DNA of 64,000 nt, taken from Prevotella sp. Its GTDB lineage: Bacteria > Bacteroidota > Bacteroidia > Bacteroidales > Bacteroidaceae. The notes below the pieces were generated by a model. That model did not search any database and was not told the DNA's origin. It was given only the letters and a program-made list of their open reading frames with translations. The first letter of the stretch is position 1. Each line of letters opens with the position of its first letter. Shown in pieces: positions 44,408 to 53,460 of the stretch. Both the position numbers and the translations under genes were made by a program. Where the stretch lies: contig JAFUVV010000027.1 of assembly GCA_017477435.1 (NCBI GenBank), forward strand, positions 1 through 64,000, written 5' to 3'.

Positions 44408-46897
44408 ATGAAGCGACACATCATCCACATCATCGCACTGTTGCTGATAGCTACATGCAGTCAGGCAGCAACAAGTATTTCGTTCCTTTCGTCAGTGTCC
44501 GATACTATCCCGCAAGACACTATCGCAGCAAAGAGCGATACGACGAAAGTCGACTCTGGCAAGAAGAAAGAAGAGAAGAAGAAAAACGACTACGAAGAGC
44601 TTATTAAGAAAGACTCCACCAAGATGGAGGGACTCTTCACCGTGCGCCATATAGAAGACAAGTGGTACTTCGAAGTGCCCGACTCCATGCTCGGAAAGTA
44701 TCTCCTCTCCGTCACCCGCTATACAGCCGTGCCGCAAAACTTCGGTAAGTTTGCAGGCGAGGAAGCCAATGAGGCAACGGTATACTTCGAGAAACGCGAC
44801 AAGAAGACGATGCTTCTTCGGGCATACGTACTCTCGCAGATAGCCGATGAAAAAGATGCCATCTCGAAAACACTTCGTGCTTCAACCGTTGATCCTATCG
44901 TGGCATCATTCAAGATAATCGGCGAAAATCCTGATTCCACGAAGAGTCTCATCGAAGTCACCTCCCTGCTCAAGGGCGGCAACAGCCTCATCGGTATTTC
45001 GAAGGGAGCCTCGAGCGCCCTGAAAATAGGAGGAATGATTGCCGACCGTTCGTTCATCGACACCCTTAAAGTGTTTCCCATCAACATCGAAGTCGTCTCC
45101 ACCATCACCTACGGTTCCTCCGGCGGATCGTCGCCGGCAGCACAGACGGGGTCGATGACCGTGGGACTAAACACGTCTATCATCCGTCTTCCCGACACCC
45201 CGATGCGTATGCGACTTTGGGATGAACGCGTAGGCTACTTCACCAACCGCGTGACCTTCTTCAGCGACGATCAGCATAAGACCGATCGCGAGAGCTTCAT
45301 CTCCCGTCATCGTCTTGTGCCAAAGGATGTTGCTGCCTATCGTCGTGGCGAGCTTGTGGAGCCGGTAAAGCCTATTATATACTATATCGACCCAGCCACA
45401 CCGAAGAAATGGGTGCCATATCTCATACAGGGAATCAACGACTGGAACGTTGCCTTCGAGGCAGCAGGATTCAAGAATGCCATCCAGGGGCGTGAGTGGC
45501 CCAACGATCCCAATATGAGCGTCGACGATGCCCGCTACTGCGTGCTTCGCTATCTGCCTGCCGAGATAGAGAATGCCTATGGTCCGTGTGTCGTAGACCC
45601 TCGTAGCGGCGAGATAATCGAAAGTCACATCTGCTGGTATCACAACGTAATGAACTTGCTCACAAAATGGTACATGACCCAGTGCGGCCCTCTCGATAAG
45701 CGTGCACAGACCATGAAGTTCGACGACCGCCTCATGGGTGAGCTCATACGCTTCGTCTCCTCCCACGAGGTGGGACACACCCTCGGACTGCGTCACAATA
45801 TGGGAGCCAGCAGTGCGACGCCTGTAGAGAAGCTACGCGACAAGCGGTGGGTGGAGCAACACGGACACACGGCTTCCATCATGGACTATGCACGCTTCAA
45901 CTACGTGGCCCAGCCAGAAGACAATGTCTCGCCGCGAGGACTGTTCCCACGTATAAACGACTACGACAAGTGGGCCATCAAGTGGGGATACCAATATCGC
46001 CCCGAGTTCAAGGATGAACAGGAAGAGAAAGAGAAACTCATGGAGGAGACCACCCGCGTGCTTGAGAAGAACCGCCGTCTGTGGTTCTCTGGCGAGGGCA
46101 CCAGCGCCGATCCGCGTGAACAGACAGAAGACCTCGGCGACAACAACATGAAAGCCAACGAATATGGAATACTCAATCTCAAGCGCATCATAACCTCACT
46201 GCCCAAGTGGACAGAAGAGAAAAACTCACAGTATCGCGACCTCCGCGAGATGTATGCCAGCGTTCGCGATCAGTTCGGTCGCTACATGCGCCACGTGCTG
46301 AAGAACATTGGCGGGCAATACATCAATAACCGTCCTGGCGAGACACCCTACGAAGTTGTCCCTGCCACTATCCAGCGCGAAGCCCTGCAGTATATCGGGC
46401 GCAACATATTCACCGCTCCCATGTGGCTCTTCCCGACCGAAATCACTCAGAAGACGGGACTCAACACCGCCGTCGAGATACGCAACATTCAGCGCAGTGC
46501 CCTCGAACGCGTGTTCTCGCCGTCGCTCCTCACGACCATCCTCAACGACTCCTTCCGCTCTGCCGATGCCTATAGCGTAGAGCAATATCTCAACGACCTC
46601 TTCGATGTGCTCTGGCTGCCCCTCACGTCCGACGACGAGATGCAGAACAAGTGTCGCCGCGAGCTCGAGAATGCCTACCTCGCTACGGTGAATTCCATTC
46701 TCAATCCTCCCGCCAGTGGGCTCGCTGCTATTCGTCAACGCGACGATGTCAATCTCTATGTGGCACAACATCTCGACCGCATCGAAGACTACTGTCGGCA
46801 GCAGGCAGCAACAGCCACCGGAATCAACCGCCTGCACTACGACGACCTCCTGCGGCAGTCGAAACTCATTCGCGAGCGGATGACGACGACAAAGTGA
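44408..46897 (+). CDS. Secreted zinc metalloprotease (DUF5117/DUF4953 type)
   Basis: An 829-residue exported protein. A signal peptide (QAATSI region) is followed by a Lys/Asp-rich linker, a beta-rich domain (LFTVRHIEDKWYFEVPDSMLGKYLLSVTRY) and the metzincin-like site HEVGHTLGLRH at residues 453-463, with zinc ligands His453, His457 and His463 and catalytic Glu454. This large Bacteroidetes family is annotated as zinc-dependent metalloprotease; substrates are unknown. It starts 21 bp after the CPBP gene. A lattice array lies just behind its stop. Confidence 0.88.
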   Translation: MKRHIIHIIALLLIATCSQAATSISFLSSVSDTIPQDTIAAKSDTTKVDSGKKKEEKKKNDYEELIKKDSTKMEGLFTVRHIEDKWYFEVPDSMLGKYLLSVTRYTAVPQNFGKFAGEEANEATVYFEKRDKKTMLLRAYVLSQIADEKDAISKTLRASTVDPIVASFKIIGENPDSTKSLIEVTSLLKGGNSLIGISKGASSALKIGGMIADRSFIDTLKVFPINIEVVSTITYGSSGGSSPAAQTGSMTVGLNTSIIRLPDTPMRMRLWDERVGYFTNRVTFFSDDQHKTDRESFISRHRLVPKDVAAYRRGELVEPVKPIIYYIDPATPKKWVPYLIQGINDWNVAFEAAGFKNAIQGREWPNDPNMSVDDARYCVLRYLPAEIENAYGPCVVDPRSGEIIESHICWYHNVMNLLTKWYMTQCGPLDKRAQTMKFDDRLMGELIRFVSSHEVGHTLGLRHNMGASSATPVEKLRDKRWVEQHGHTASIMDYARFNYVAQPEDNVSPRGLFPRINDYDKWAIKWGYQYRPEFKDEQEEKEKLMEETTRVLEKNRRLWFSGEGTSADPREQTEDLGDNNMKANEYGILNLKRIITSLPKWTEEKNSQYRDLREMYASVRDQFGRYMRHVLKNIGGQYINNRPGETPYEVVPATIQREALQYIGRNIFTAPMWLFPTEITQKTGLNTAVEIRNIQRSALERVFSPSLLTTILNDSFRSADAYSVEQYLNDLFDVLWLPLTSDDEMQNKCRRELENAYLATVNSILNPPASGLAAIRQRDDVNLYVAQHLDRIEDYCRQQAATATGINRLHYDDLLRQSKLIRERMTTTK

Positions 46898-46934
46898 TTC
46901 CGGCCTTGCAACATACTAAATATCAAGCCATTAT

Positions 46935-47015
46935 TAAAGAGCCTCTTATCCCGCGTTAAAGAGCCTCTTTAGCGGCATTAAAAAGGCCTTTTAATGGCAT
47001 CAAAGAGCCTCTTTA
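46935..47015. repeat. 11-bp lattice array, TAAA/TTTA family (8 half-sites, 81 bp)
   Basis: Half-sites at 11-bp steps: TAAA 46935, TTAT 46946, TAAA 46957, TTTA 46968, TAAA 46979, TTTA 46990, CAAA 47001, TTTA 47012. Six of eight are exact. The clearest unit is the palindrome TAAAGAGCCTCTTTA followed by seven bases. It lies between the metalloprotease gene and the SpmAB-fusion gene. Confidence 0.88.
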
Positions 47016-47049
47016 CTGAAATTGACAGAAACAATAAAGAAAAAAGAAA

Positions 47050-48279
47050 ATGGTACTGAACTATATTTGGATTGCTTTCTTCATGATTGCCTTCGTTGTG
47101 GGGATAGTGAAGCTAGTGTTCTTCGGCGATTTCGATGTATTCCCAGCGATGATATCGTCGACCTTTGAGACGTCGAAGACGGCGTTTGAGATCTCGTTGG
47201 GTCTCACCGGCGTGCTCTCGCTGTGGCTTGGAATAATGAAGATAGGCGAGCGAGGCGGACTGATAAACGCGCTGGCTCGGTTGCTCAGTCCGGTGTTTAC
47301 GAAACTCTTCCCCGATATTCCGAAGGATCACCCGGCTTCGGGGAGTATCTTCATGAATATCGCTGCCAACATGCTTGGGCTCGACAATGCAGCTACTCCG
47401 CTCGGACTGAAGGCGATGGAACAGTTGCAGACACTGAACCCGAAGAAGGACACGGCAACGAATCCGATGATAATGTTCCTCGTGCTGAATACGAGCGGGC
47501 TGACCATCATCCCCATCTCTATCATGACCTATCGTGCTCAGCTCGGTGCTGCCCAGCCTACCGATGTGTTTATCCCCATCCTGCTTGCTACGTTCTTCGC
47601 TACGCTGGCAGGCATCATAGTCACGTCTGTCTATCAGAGGATAAATCTCCTGAACCGCACGATGATACTCACTCTGGGCGGTATGTGCCTGGCTGTGGCG
47701 GCTATCATATGGGGCTTTTCACGCATGGACGAAGTGCTGATGAACAAGGTGAGCCTCTCTGTGGCGAATATCCTGCTGATGGTGATAATCATCACGTTCA
47801 TCCTCTCTGGCATCCGTAAGCGCATCAACTGCTACGACGCGTTCATCGAGGGAGCTAAGGAAGGCTTCACTACTGCTGTGCGCATCATTCCGTTCTTGAT
47901 TGCCATACTCGTGGCCATCGGCGTGTTCCGTGCTTCGGGAGCAATGGAAGCGCTAATGGACGGCATACGATGGCTGTTCTCCAGCATCGGCTTCGATGCT
48001 TCGTTTGTCGATGCACTGCCCACTGCACTGATGAAACCGCTTTCAGGGAGCGGGGCACGCGGCATGATGGTCGACACGATGACAACCTTCGGGCCTGACT
48101 CCTTTGCCGGACGTCTGTCGTGCATCTTCCAAGGGAGCACGGATACAACGTTCTACATCTTGGCTGTCTACTTCGGTAGCATAGGCGTACGCTACACCCG
48201 TCACGCAGTGGCATGCGGACTCCTGGCCGACCTCGCAGGGGTAATAGCAGCAATAGCAATTTGTTATATGTTCTTTTAA
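47050..48279 (+). CDS. SpmA-SpmB fusion, nucleoside-recognition-domain membrane protein
   Basis: A 409-residue polytopic membrane protein. The first half (SLGLTGVLSLWLGIMKIGERGG, FMNIAANMLGLDNAATPLGLKAMEQL, NTSGLTIIP) matches SpmA. The second half (AVRIIPFLIAILVAIGVFRASG, ALMKPLSGSGARGMMVDTM, STDTTFYILAVYFG) matches SpmB. Both carry the Gate/nucleoside-recognition fold. The name comes from Bacillus spore-core dehydration, but Bacteroidales do not sporulate, so the role here is an unknown transport function. The fusion of the two halves is usual in Bacteroidetes. Confidence 0.88.
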   Translation: MVLNYIWIAFFMIAFVVGIVKLVFFGDFDVFPAMISSTFETSKTAFEISLGLTGVLSLWLGIMKIGERGGLINALARLLSPVFTKLFPDIPKDHPASGSIFMNIAANMLGLDNAATPLGLKAMEQLQTLNPKKDTATNPMIMFLVLNTSGLTIIPISIMTYRAQLGAAQPTDVFIPILLATFFATLAGIIVTSVYQRINLLNRTMILTLGGMCLAVAAIIWGFSRMDEVLMNKVSLSVANILLMVIIITFILSGIRKRINCYDAFIEGAKEGFTTAVRIIPFLIAILVAIGVFRASGAMEALMDGIRWLFSSIGFDASFVDALPTALMKPLSGSGARGMMVDTMTTFGPDSFAGRLSCIFQGSTDTTFYILAVYFGSIGVRYTRHAVACGLLADLAGVIAAIAICYMFF

Positions 48280-48462
48280 TAATGCATAATTACTTCCCTT
48301 GCGGTCTGTGGGTATCACTTACGTTTGACAAGTCTCATAATTCATAAACGATAACGTTAACGATAACGAAAACCCTTTGGGCTCAACATTTTACATTTTA
48401 CATTTTACACTTTACATTTTACATTTTCTCCGGTTAGGGGGCTTACCTAACTCCTTACCTTT
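48280..48462. repeat. Stacked simple and dispersed repeats
   Basis: In order: an R repeat copy (48292-48339), an AACGNN hexamer run (48345-48374) and a microsatellite of TTTACAT units (about 48388-48430). No gene or promoter box is convincing here. Confidence 0.75.
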
Positions 48463-49950
48463 ATGAAACTACAAAGTTTATTAAAAGATACGATTATCTA
48501 CGGGCTTAGCAGCATTGTTGCACGTTTTATCAACTACCTGCTGGTGCCCATCCAGACTAAGCGTTTTGCTGCTGCCGGTGGCGAGTATGGCATCATCACC
48601 AACGTCTATGCCTACGTGTCGCTTCTCATCATTTTGCTGACGTACGGCATGGAGACCACCTTCTTCCGCTTTATGAGCAAGGAAGGAGAGAATCCGCAGC
48701 GTGTTTATTCGACAACGTTGCGCATGGTGGCCACTACATCGCTTGTGTTTGCCGCCATCGTGAGCGTATTCCTTCAGCCGTTGGCCGGCATTATGGGCTA
48801 CAGCGACCATCCGGAATACGTATGGGTGATGTTCGTCACGGTGGCCATAGATGCTTTTGTGGCCATTCCGATGGCGTATCTGCGTTATCAGCACAAACCG
48901 GTGAAATTCGCATCGATACAGATTTTCAACATTGTGTTGAACATCGTTCTCAATCTTGTATATCTTATTCTGCTGCCGGCACTTGAGTGGAATCCTTTCG
49001 GCATCTACGACTCGCAGTTCACGCTCGAGGTGGTGTGGGTGTTCTACATCAACATCTTCTGCTCGTTTGTGAAGATGCTGCTGCTCGGCAAGGAGCTGCG
49101 TGGCATCCGGTTCGGGTTCGACCGCAGCACCTGCAAGCGCATGCTTGGTTATGCCTGGCCGCTGCTCGTGATGGGACTGGCCGGACAGCTGAATCAGGCT
49201 GCATCGCAGATACTGTTCCCTTATCTCTACGACGGTTCGGCAGAAGAGGCGCATGCGCAGCTCGGCATCTATGGTGCCTGCATAAAGATTGCGATGATAA
49301 TGGTGATGATAACCCAGGCGTTCCGTTATGCCTACGAGCCGTTCGTGTTCGGTCGCAGCAAGGATAAAGACAGCAAACAGACCTATGCCGAGGCAATGAA
49401 ATATTTCATCATATTCACTCTGCTGGCCTTCCTTGCCGTCGTTGGCTATATGGACATTTTGCGATATCTTGTCGGCGAGAGCTACTGGGAAGGGCTGCGC
49501 GTGGTGCCGATCGTGATGGCAGCCGAGATTATGTTCGGAATATTCTTCAACCTCTCGTTCTGGTATAAACTCACCGACCGCACCATCTGGGGAGCCTGGT
49601 TCTCGGGCATCGGGGCCGTGGTGCTCATCGTGGTCGACATACTGTTCATTCCCCGCTTCAGTTATATGGCTTGTGCTTGGGCCGGCTTCGCTGCCTATGG
49701 TGTGTCGATGGTGATTTCCTATTTTGCAGGACAGAAGTACTATCCCATCAATTATCCGCTGAAGTCGATAGCATTCTATTTTTCACTTACGGCCGTGCTC
49801 TTCGTCATGATGACGCAGTGCAATGCCCATCTGCCGCTATGGGCAGCCCTGGTGGTCAACACGCTGTTGCTGCTGGTCTTCCTGGCGGTCATCGTGAAGC
49901 GCGATCTGCCGCTGAAGAGCCTCCCTGTCGTCGGCAAGTATTTTAGATAA
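48463..49950 (+). CDS. Polysaccharide flippase (MATE/Wzx-like)
   Basis: A 495-residue membrane protein with about 14 hydrophobic helices. The N-terminus (LLKDTIIYGLSSIVARFINYLLVPIQTKRF) is typical of Wzx-like flippases of the MOP superfamily. These move lipid-linked sugar repeat units across the inner membrane for O-antigen, capsule or exopolysaccharide synthesis. No glycosyltransferase gene is adjacent, so this belongs to the stand-alone type often found in Bacteroidales; the exact substrate is open. Confidence 0.88.
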   Translation: MKLQSLLKDTIIYGLSSIVARFINYLLVPIQTKRFAAAGGEYGIITNVYAYVSLLIILLTYGMETTFFRFMSKEGENPQRVYSTTLRMVATTSLVFAAIVSVFLQPLAGIMGYSDHPEYVWVMFVTVAIDAFVAIPMAYLRYQHKPVKFASIQIFNIVLNIVLNLVYLILLPALEWNPFGIYDSQFTLEVVWVFYINIFCSFVKMLLLGKELRGIRFGFDRSTCKRMLGYAWPLLVMGLAGQLNQAASQILFPYLYDGSAEEAHAQLGIYGACIKIAMIMVMITQAFRYAYEPFVFGRSKDKDSKQTYAEAMKYFIIFTLLAFLAVVGYMDILRYLVGESYWEGLRVVPIVMAAEIMFGIFFNLSFWYKLTDRTIWGAWFSGIGAVVLIVVDILFIPRFSYMACAWAGFAAYGVSMVISYFAGQKYYPINYPLKSIAFYFSLTAVLFVMMTQCNAHLPLWAALVVNTLLLLVFLAVIVKRDLPLKSLPVVGKYFR

Positions 49951-50028
49951 TAATCCAGTCATTCCGGTTTTTCCGGATAATTCGGATAATCCGAAGGAAG
50001 CGAAAACAATAATCACAAAATATTAGTT

Positions 50029-52140
50029 ATGAAGAAAGTATTATTCTCGCTCATTGCCATGCTTGGCATGAGCACAGCCCATGCCGATGAAGGCATGTGG
50101 ACACTCTATGATCTTCCCCGTGCTGTCTATGAGAAGATGGTGGAGGAGGGATTCCAGCTGCCCTACGAGGGGCTCTATCAGGGCGACGGTGCCATAAAGA
50201 ACTGCGTCGTCAACTTCTCCGGCTATTGCTCGGGAGTTGTTGTGAGCAGCGACGGCCTTGTGTTCACCAACCACCACTGTGGCTTCGAGGCCATCCGTTC
50301 TCATTCCACGGTGGAGCACGACTACATGCTCAACGGATTCTATGCAAAGACCTTCGAGGAAGAACTGCCCAACGAGAACATGTTCGTCTCGTTCATGATC
50401 GACCAGAAGAAAGTGACCGACCGCATCATTGCTGCCGGCTATTACACCATGACCAGCGACCAGCAGGAGCTGTTTCTCGACTCCTTGCAGAACGCCATGA
50501 CCGACTCGATAAAGCAGGTTGACCCTTCGATGCATGTCGAGCTCGACGCTTTCTACGAAGGGAACGAGTTCTATGCCACCACATATCAGATGTTCACCGA
50601 CCTCCGGCTCGTGTTCACCATCCCGAAGTCGATGGGCAAGTTCGGCGGTGAGACCGACAACTGGATGTGGCCCCGTCAGACCTGCGACTTCTCCGTGTTC
50701 CGCATCTATGCCGACCCGAAGACCAACGGCCCGGCCGAGTATTCCAAAAACAATGTGCCATATCATCCCAAGCACTGGGCGCCTGTGTCGATGGAAGGCT
50801 ACAAAGACGGCGACTATGCCATGACGATAGGCTATCCCGGGAGCACCGAGCGATACCTCTCCTCCTACGGTATCAGCGAAATGCGCAATGCGCAGAACGA
50901 GCCACGGGCACAGGTGCGGGGTGTGAAACAGGACATCATGATACGTCACATGCGGGCTGACGAGGCTGTGCGCATCAAGTACGACTCGAAATATGCCCAG
51001 AGCTCCAACTACTGGAAAAACTCCATAGGCATGAACAAATGTATCGACTCTATCGGCATCGTCGGACAGAAACAAGAGTATGAGAATCGCATTGCAAGAT
51101 GGCAGGATGCGACTGGATATCTGAAAGGAAGACTCGACTTCGACAAGATGAAGCAACTCTACGCAAAGCGATTCGAGGCCATGAAGACATTCATGTACTT
51201 CAACGAGACCTTCTTCCGCACGAATGAGTTTGCTACGAGAGCCTTCAAGACCAATAGCCTCGAGCTGCAAGGGCCTGAGAACAACCCGAAGAAGCAGTAT
51301 GCCGTGTTTGCCGACAACAGCAGCGAGTGGGACGCAGCCCTCGACAAGGAAGTGCTTGCAGCACTGCTGAAGAACTACCGCGAGCACGTCGATGCTAAAT
51401 ACCTGCCCGACTTCTACAAGACTATCGACCAGCGCTTTGCCGGCAACTATACGAAGTATGTAGACCATCTCTACAAGAAGTCGCTCCTGATGAAGAGCGG
51501 CAAGAAACTCTTCGTCAACAAGAAGCGCTACGAGAACGACCCAGGAGTGAAGATGGGCATCGACCTCATTGAGGTCCTCGGACTCCTCCGGTCGGAAATC
51601 CTCGGCACCTACGACGACATCGCCGAGCAGGAACGCTACCTCTGCGCAGCAAAGCTGAGAATGGAAGAAGACATGCCCCACTACAGCGATGCTAACTTCA
51701 CCATGCGGCTCTCCTATGGGCAGGTAGGCGGTTTCGAACTCGGTGGCAAGCCTTCAGGCTACTACACCACGGCCGAGAGCCTCGTGGAGAAGATGAACCG
51801 CGGCGAGGAGATAATCGACTATCAGGCCGAGCCGATCATGAAGCAGCTGCTCTCGTCCACCGACTTCGCACCATACACCGACACCACCACCGGCAAGATG
51901 CAGCTCTGCTTCCTCACCAACAACGACATTACCGGCGGCAACTCAGGCTCGCCGATGTTCGACGGCAAGGGACGACTCATCGGACTTGCCTTCGACGGCA
52001 ACTGGGACAGCCTCTCCTCCGACATCAACTTCGACCACCGTCTGGCACGATGCATCGGCGTCGACATACGCTTCGTAGCATTCATGATGGACCGCTGGGG
52101 CCATGCGGAGCGACTGCTGCGCGAAATCGGCGTAAAGTAA
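50029..52140 (+). CDS. S46-family dipeptidyl-peptidase (DPP7-like)
   Basis: A 703-residue periplasmic serine exopeptidase that removes dipeptides from peptide N-termini. A signal peptide ends STAHA|DEG. The catalytic His is in FTNHHCGFEAI (residues 82-83), Asp in GGETDNWMWPRQTCDF and Ser639 in TGGNSGSPMF. In Porphyromonas the residue near the S1 pocket is Gly in DPP7 (hydrophobic P1) and Arg in DPP11 (Asp/Glu P1). Here the matching segment AFDGNW has Gly657, which suggests DPP7-type preference. These enzymes feed amino acid fermentation. Terminator hairpins follow. Confidence 0.93.
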   Translation: MKKVLFSLIAMLGMSTAHADEGMWTLYDLPRAVYEKMVEEGFQLPYEGLYQGDGAIKNCVVNFSGYCSGVVVSSDGLVFTNHHCGFEAIRSHSTVEHDYMLNGFYAKTFEEELPNENMFVSFMIDQKKVTDRIIAAGYYTMTSDQQELFLDSLQNAMTDSIKQVDPSMHVELDAFYEGNEFYATTYQMFTDLRLVFTIPKSMGKFGGETDNWMWPRQTCDFSVFRIYADPKTNGPAEYSKNNVPYHPKHWAPVSMEGYKDGDYAMTIGYPGSTERYLSSYGISEMRNAQNEPRAQVRGVKQDIMIRHMRADEAVRIKYDSKYAQSSNYWKNSIGMNKCIDSIGIVGQKQEYENRIARWQDATGYLKGRLDFDKMKQLYAKRFEAMKTFMYFNETFFRTNEFATRAFKTNSLELQGPENNPKKQYAVFADNSSEWDAALDKEVLAALLKNYREHVDAKYLPDFYKTIDQRFAGNYTKYVDHLYKKSLLMKSGKKLFVNKKRYENDPGVKMGIDLIEVLGLLRSEILGTYDDIAEQERYLCAAKLRMEEDMPHYSDANFTMRLSYGQVGGFELGGKPSGYYTTAESLVEKMNRGEEIIDYQAEPIMKQLLSSTDFAPYTDTTTGKMQLCFLTNNDITGGNSGSPMFDGKGRLIGLAFDGNWDSLSSDINFDHRLARCIGVDIRFVAFMMDRWGHAERLLREIGVK

Positions 52141-52246
52141 CTCCATCGTCGCTATCCCATTCATCGCCCGCGTGCCATGCGGTGAAGAGTTTAGGTTTAT
52201 TTAAAAATTCTACGACAGAGACGGCTCTGCCTTCTGTCGCCGTAAC

Positions 52247-52282
52247 AGAGGCTTCCAAATAGCGTTGCGAAGCCTCTTTTTT
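52247..52282 (+). terminator. Intrinsic terminator after the DPP7-like gene
   Basis: Perfect 9-bp arms AGAGGCTTC (52247-52255) and GAAGCCTCT (52269-52277) with a six-T run. A second hairpin (CGACAGA/TCTGTCG, 52213-52239) lies just upstream. Confidence 0.85.
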
Positions 52283-52330
52283 GTGAACGATATCAAGAGT
52301 GTCGGGAGACAGACAAATTGCTTATTGAAA

Positions 52331-52411
52331 ATTTTGCTAGCAAAATTTCGATTAAAGAGGCTTTCTTTTTCGATTAAAGAGCCCGGTTAATGAGAATTTT
52401 GCTAGCAAAAT
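52331..52411. repeat. 11-bp lattice array, A/T-rich family (8 half-sites, 81 bp)
   Basis: Half-sites at 11-bp steps: ATTT 52331, AAAA 52342, TAAA 52353, TCTT 52364, TAAA 52375, GTTA 52386, TTTT 52397, AAAT 52408. The order is the same as at 32114-32194. The ends form the ATTTTGCTAGCAAAAT palindrome, and the middle has two GATTAAAGAG units exactly 22 bp apart. Confidence 0.8.
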
Positions 52412-52711
52412 TTTTGTTGTTGGTGTTTCTTGCTGTGGAAAGACAGTTGAGAATAGAGACTGGAGAAAAGTGTCTGATTGCGCTTCGATGTGTGGCGGAA
52501 GAGCTGTTTGGGCGTGTATGAGGGCTCGAAAAGTCACTTTTTTAACTTTTTCTTTCGTGAAAGAAATATTTTTATAATTATGCAAAGATATAGTAATAAT
52601 ATCTGTCCAATTTGACACAAAGACATCAGTTGTGAACGAACGACTAGGCATTTGAGTTTTTGCCCCTGTTTGGGGCTGATTGATGATTAAGAAGATAGAA
52701 AACAACTATAT
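52412..52711. other. Non-coding leader region of the small peptide gene
   Basis: No gene is supported. The sequence around 52545-52600 is A/T-rich and could hold the promoter of the small gene at 52712, but I find no clear TAnnTTTG box at the expected distance. Confidence 0.4.
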
Positions 52712-52966
52712 ATGATTGAGAAGAGAACATATGAGCAGCCGGCGACGAGATTGTTGCTGCTCCAAGGTATTTCATTGCTGACGGGTAGTGAGACAACGCT
52801 ACCCACCGATCCCACCGACGGCACAGAAGAGGCTTTGTCGAAAGGAGATGACGACTTCTGGGACGGAGCCGGTAGTTTTGTTTTGTTGCCGAGAAAAACT
52901 GATTCTTTGCAAAAAAAACTTTTTGTTTATAATGATTATACGTTTAGTTTAATTTTTCGTATATGA
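52712..52966 (+). CDS. Small Prevotella-type peptide of unknown function
   Basis: An 84-residue reading frame. The N-terminal part MIEKRTYEQPATRLLLLQGI, then SLLTGSETTLPTDPTDG, then an acidic DDDFWDGAG segment, matches a pattern I know from many short Bacteroidales genes: basic start, YxxP, a hydrophobic stretch, a small polar residue, an acidic tail. It has no signal peptidase or lipobox motif that I trust. The last 29 residues after DGAG look unlike the rest and may be a read-on extension. It lies between two different lattice arrays (52331-52411 and 52980-53060). Function unknown. Confidence 0.55.
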   Translation: MIEKRTYEQPATRLLLLQGISLLTGSETTLPTDPTDGTEEALSKGDDDFWDGAGSFVLLPRKTDSLQKKLFVYNDYTFSLIFRI

Positions 52967-52979
52967 TTGTTTTCTGCAG

Positions 52980-53060
52980 TACATGTGCTTTGTACTGGGA
53001 GTACATGGTGTTTGTACTGACAGTACACGAACGTTATACTGCGAGTACATGCACCATGTA
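52980..53060. repeat. 11-bp lattice array, TACA/TGTA family (8 half-sites, 81 bp)
   Basis: Half-sites at 52980, 52991, 53002, 53013, 53024, 53035, 53046 and 53057, alternating TACA and TGTA. Seven are exact; 53035 reads TATA. CTGCAG precedes the first. An out-of-register TGTAC follows at 53069. Confidence 0.9.
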
Positions 53061-53144
53061 CCGAGTCATGTACGCATGATAAAGATTATTTTGGGAATAA
53101 TATGGGAGTCGTCCTATTATTATCATCGCCTATTATCATATAAA

Positions 53145-53350
53145 CCCCGAAGGGGTGTGGAGAACATAGGCAGGGTGTGTAGTGCGAAGCACGCAACCCC
53201 TGATATGTCGTGAGCCATTATTGTGCAAACCCCGAAGGGGTGACAGAGTCTGTCGTACCTTCGGTACTTGTTGCTTTGTGCAATAGTTACAGGGGTTACG
53301 CTTCGCTCACCACCTGCCTGCCCTCTGTCGCACTTTCAGTGCTATATAGG
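53145..53350. repeat. REP-like inverted region with ACCCCGAAGGGGT hairpins
   Basis: Two ACCCCGAAGGGGT hairpins (about 53144 and 53226) and a GTACCTTCGGTAC hairpin lie between two inverted arms. The left arm carries AGTGCGAAGCACGCAACCCC, and the right arm, reverse-complemented, carries GTGAGCGAAGCGTAACCCC. Similar small palindrome clusters are common between Bacteroidetes genes. No transposase is present. Confidence 0.65.
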
Positions 53351-53386
53351 TAAACTGCTATATCATCGCCATTATTTTTCAGATTT

Positions 53387-53419
53387 TTTGTTCGCAGATA
53401 CAAGATTTTCTTATTTTTG
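53387..53419 (+). promoter_or_regulatory. Promoter of the second ECF sigma operon
   Basis: TTTG (53387-53390), 21 bp, TATTTTTG (53412-53419), with the sigma start codon 42 bp downstream. Confidence 0.65.
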
Positions 53420-53460
53420 TGTTTATATATTAAAAGAAGGAATAAAAACGGTCACTGCAG

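Noticed and set aside
47050..48279. Sporulation gene
   Set aside because: The SpmA/SpmB similarity is real, but nothing else suggests sporulation and the lineage is non-sporing.
49964..49996. Palindromes TCCGGTTTTTCCGGA and TTCGGATAATCCGAA between the flippase and DPP7-like genes
   Set aside because: Both are 15 bp long like lattice units, but they are 18 bp apart and not in the 11/22-bp register, so I did not count them as an array.
50041..51681. Long antisense reading frame opposite the DPP7-like gene
   Set aside because: It is a shadow of codon bias on the other strand; the predicted protein has no recognisable family features.
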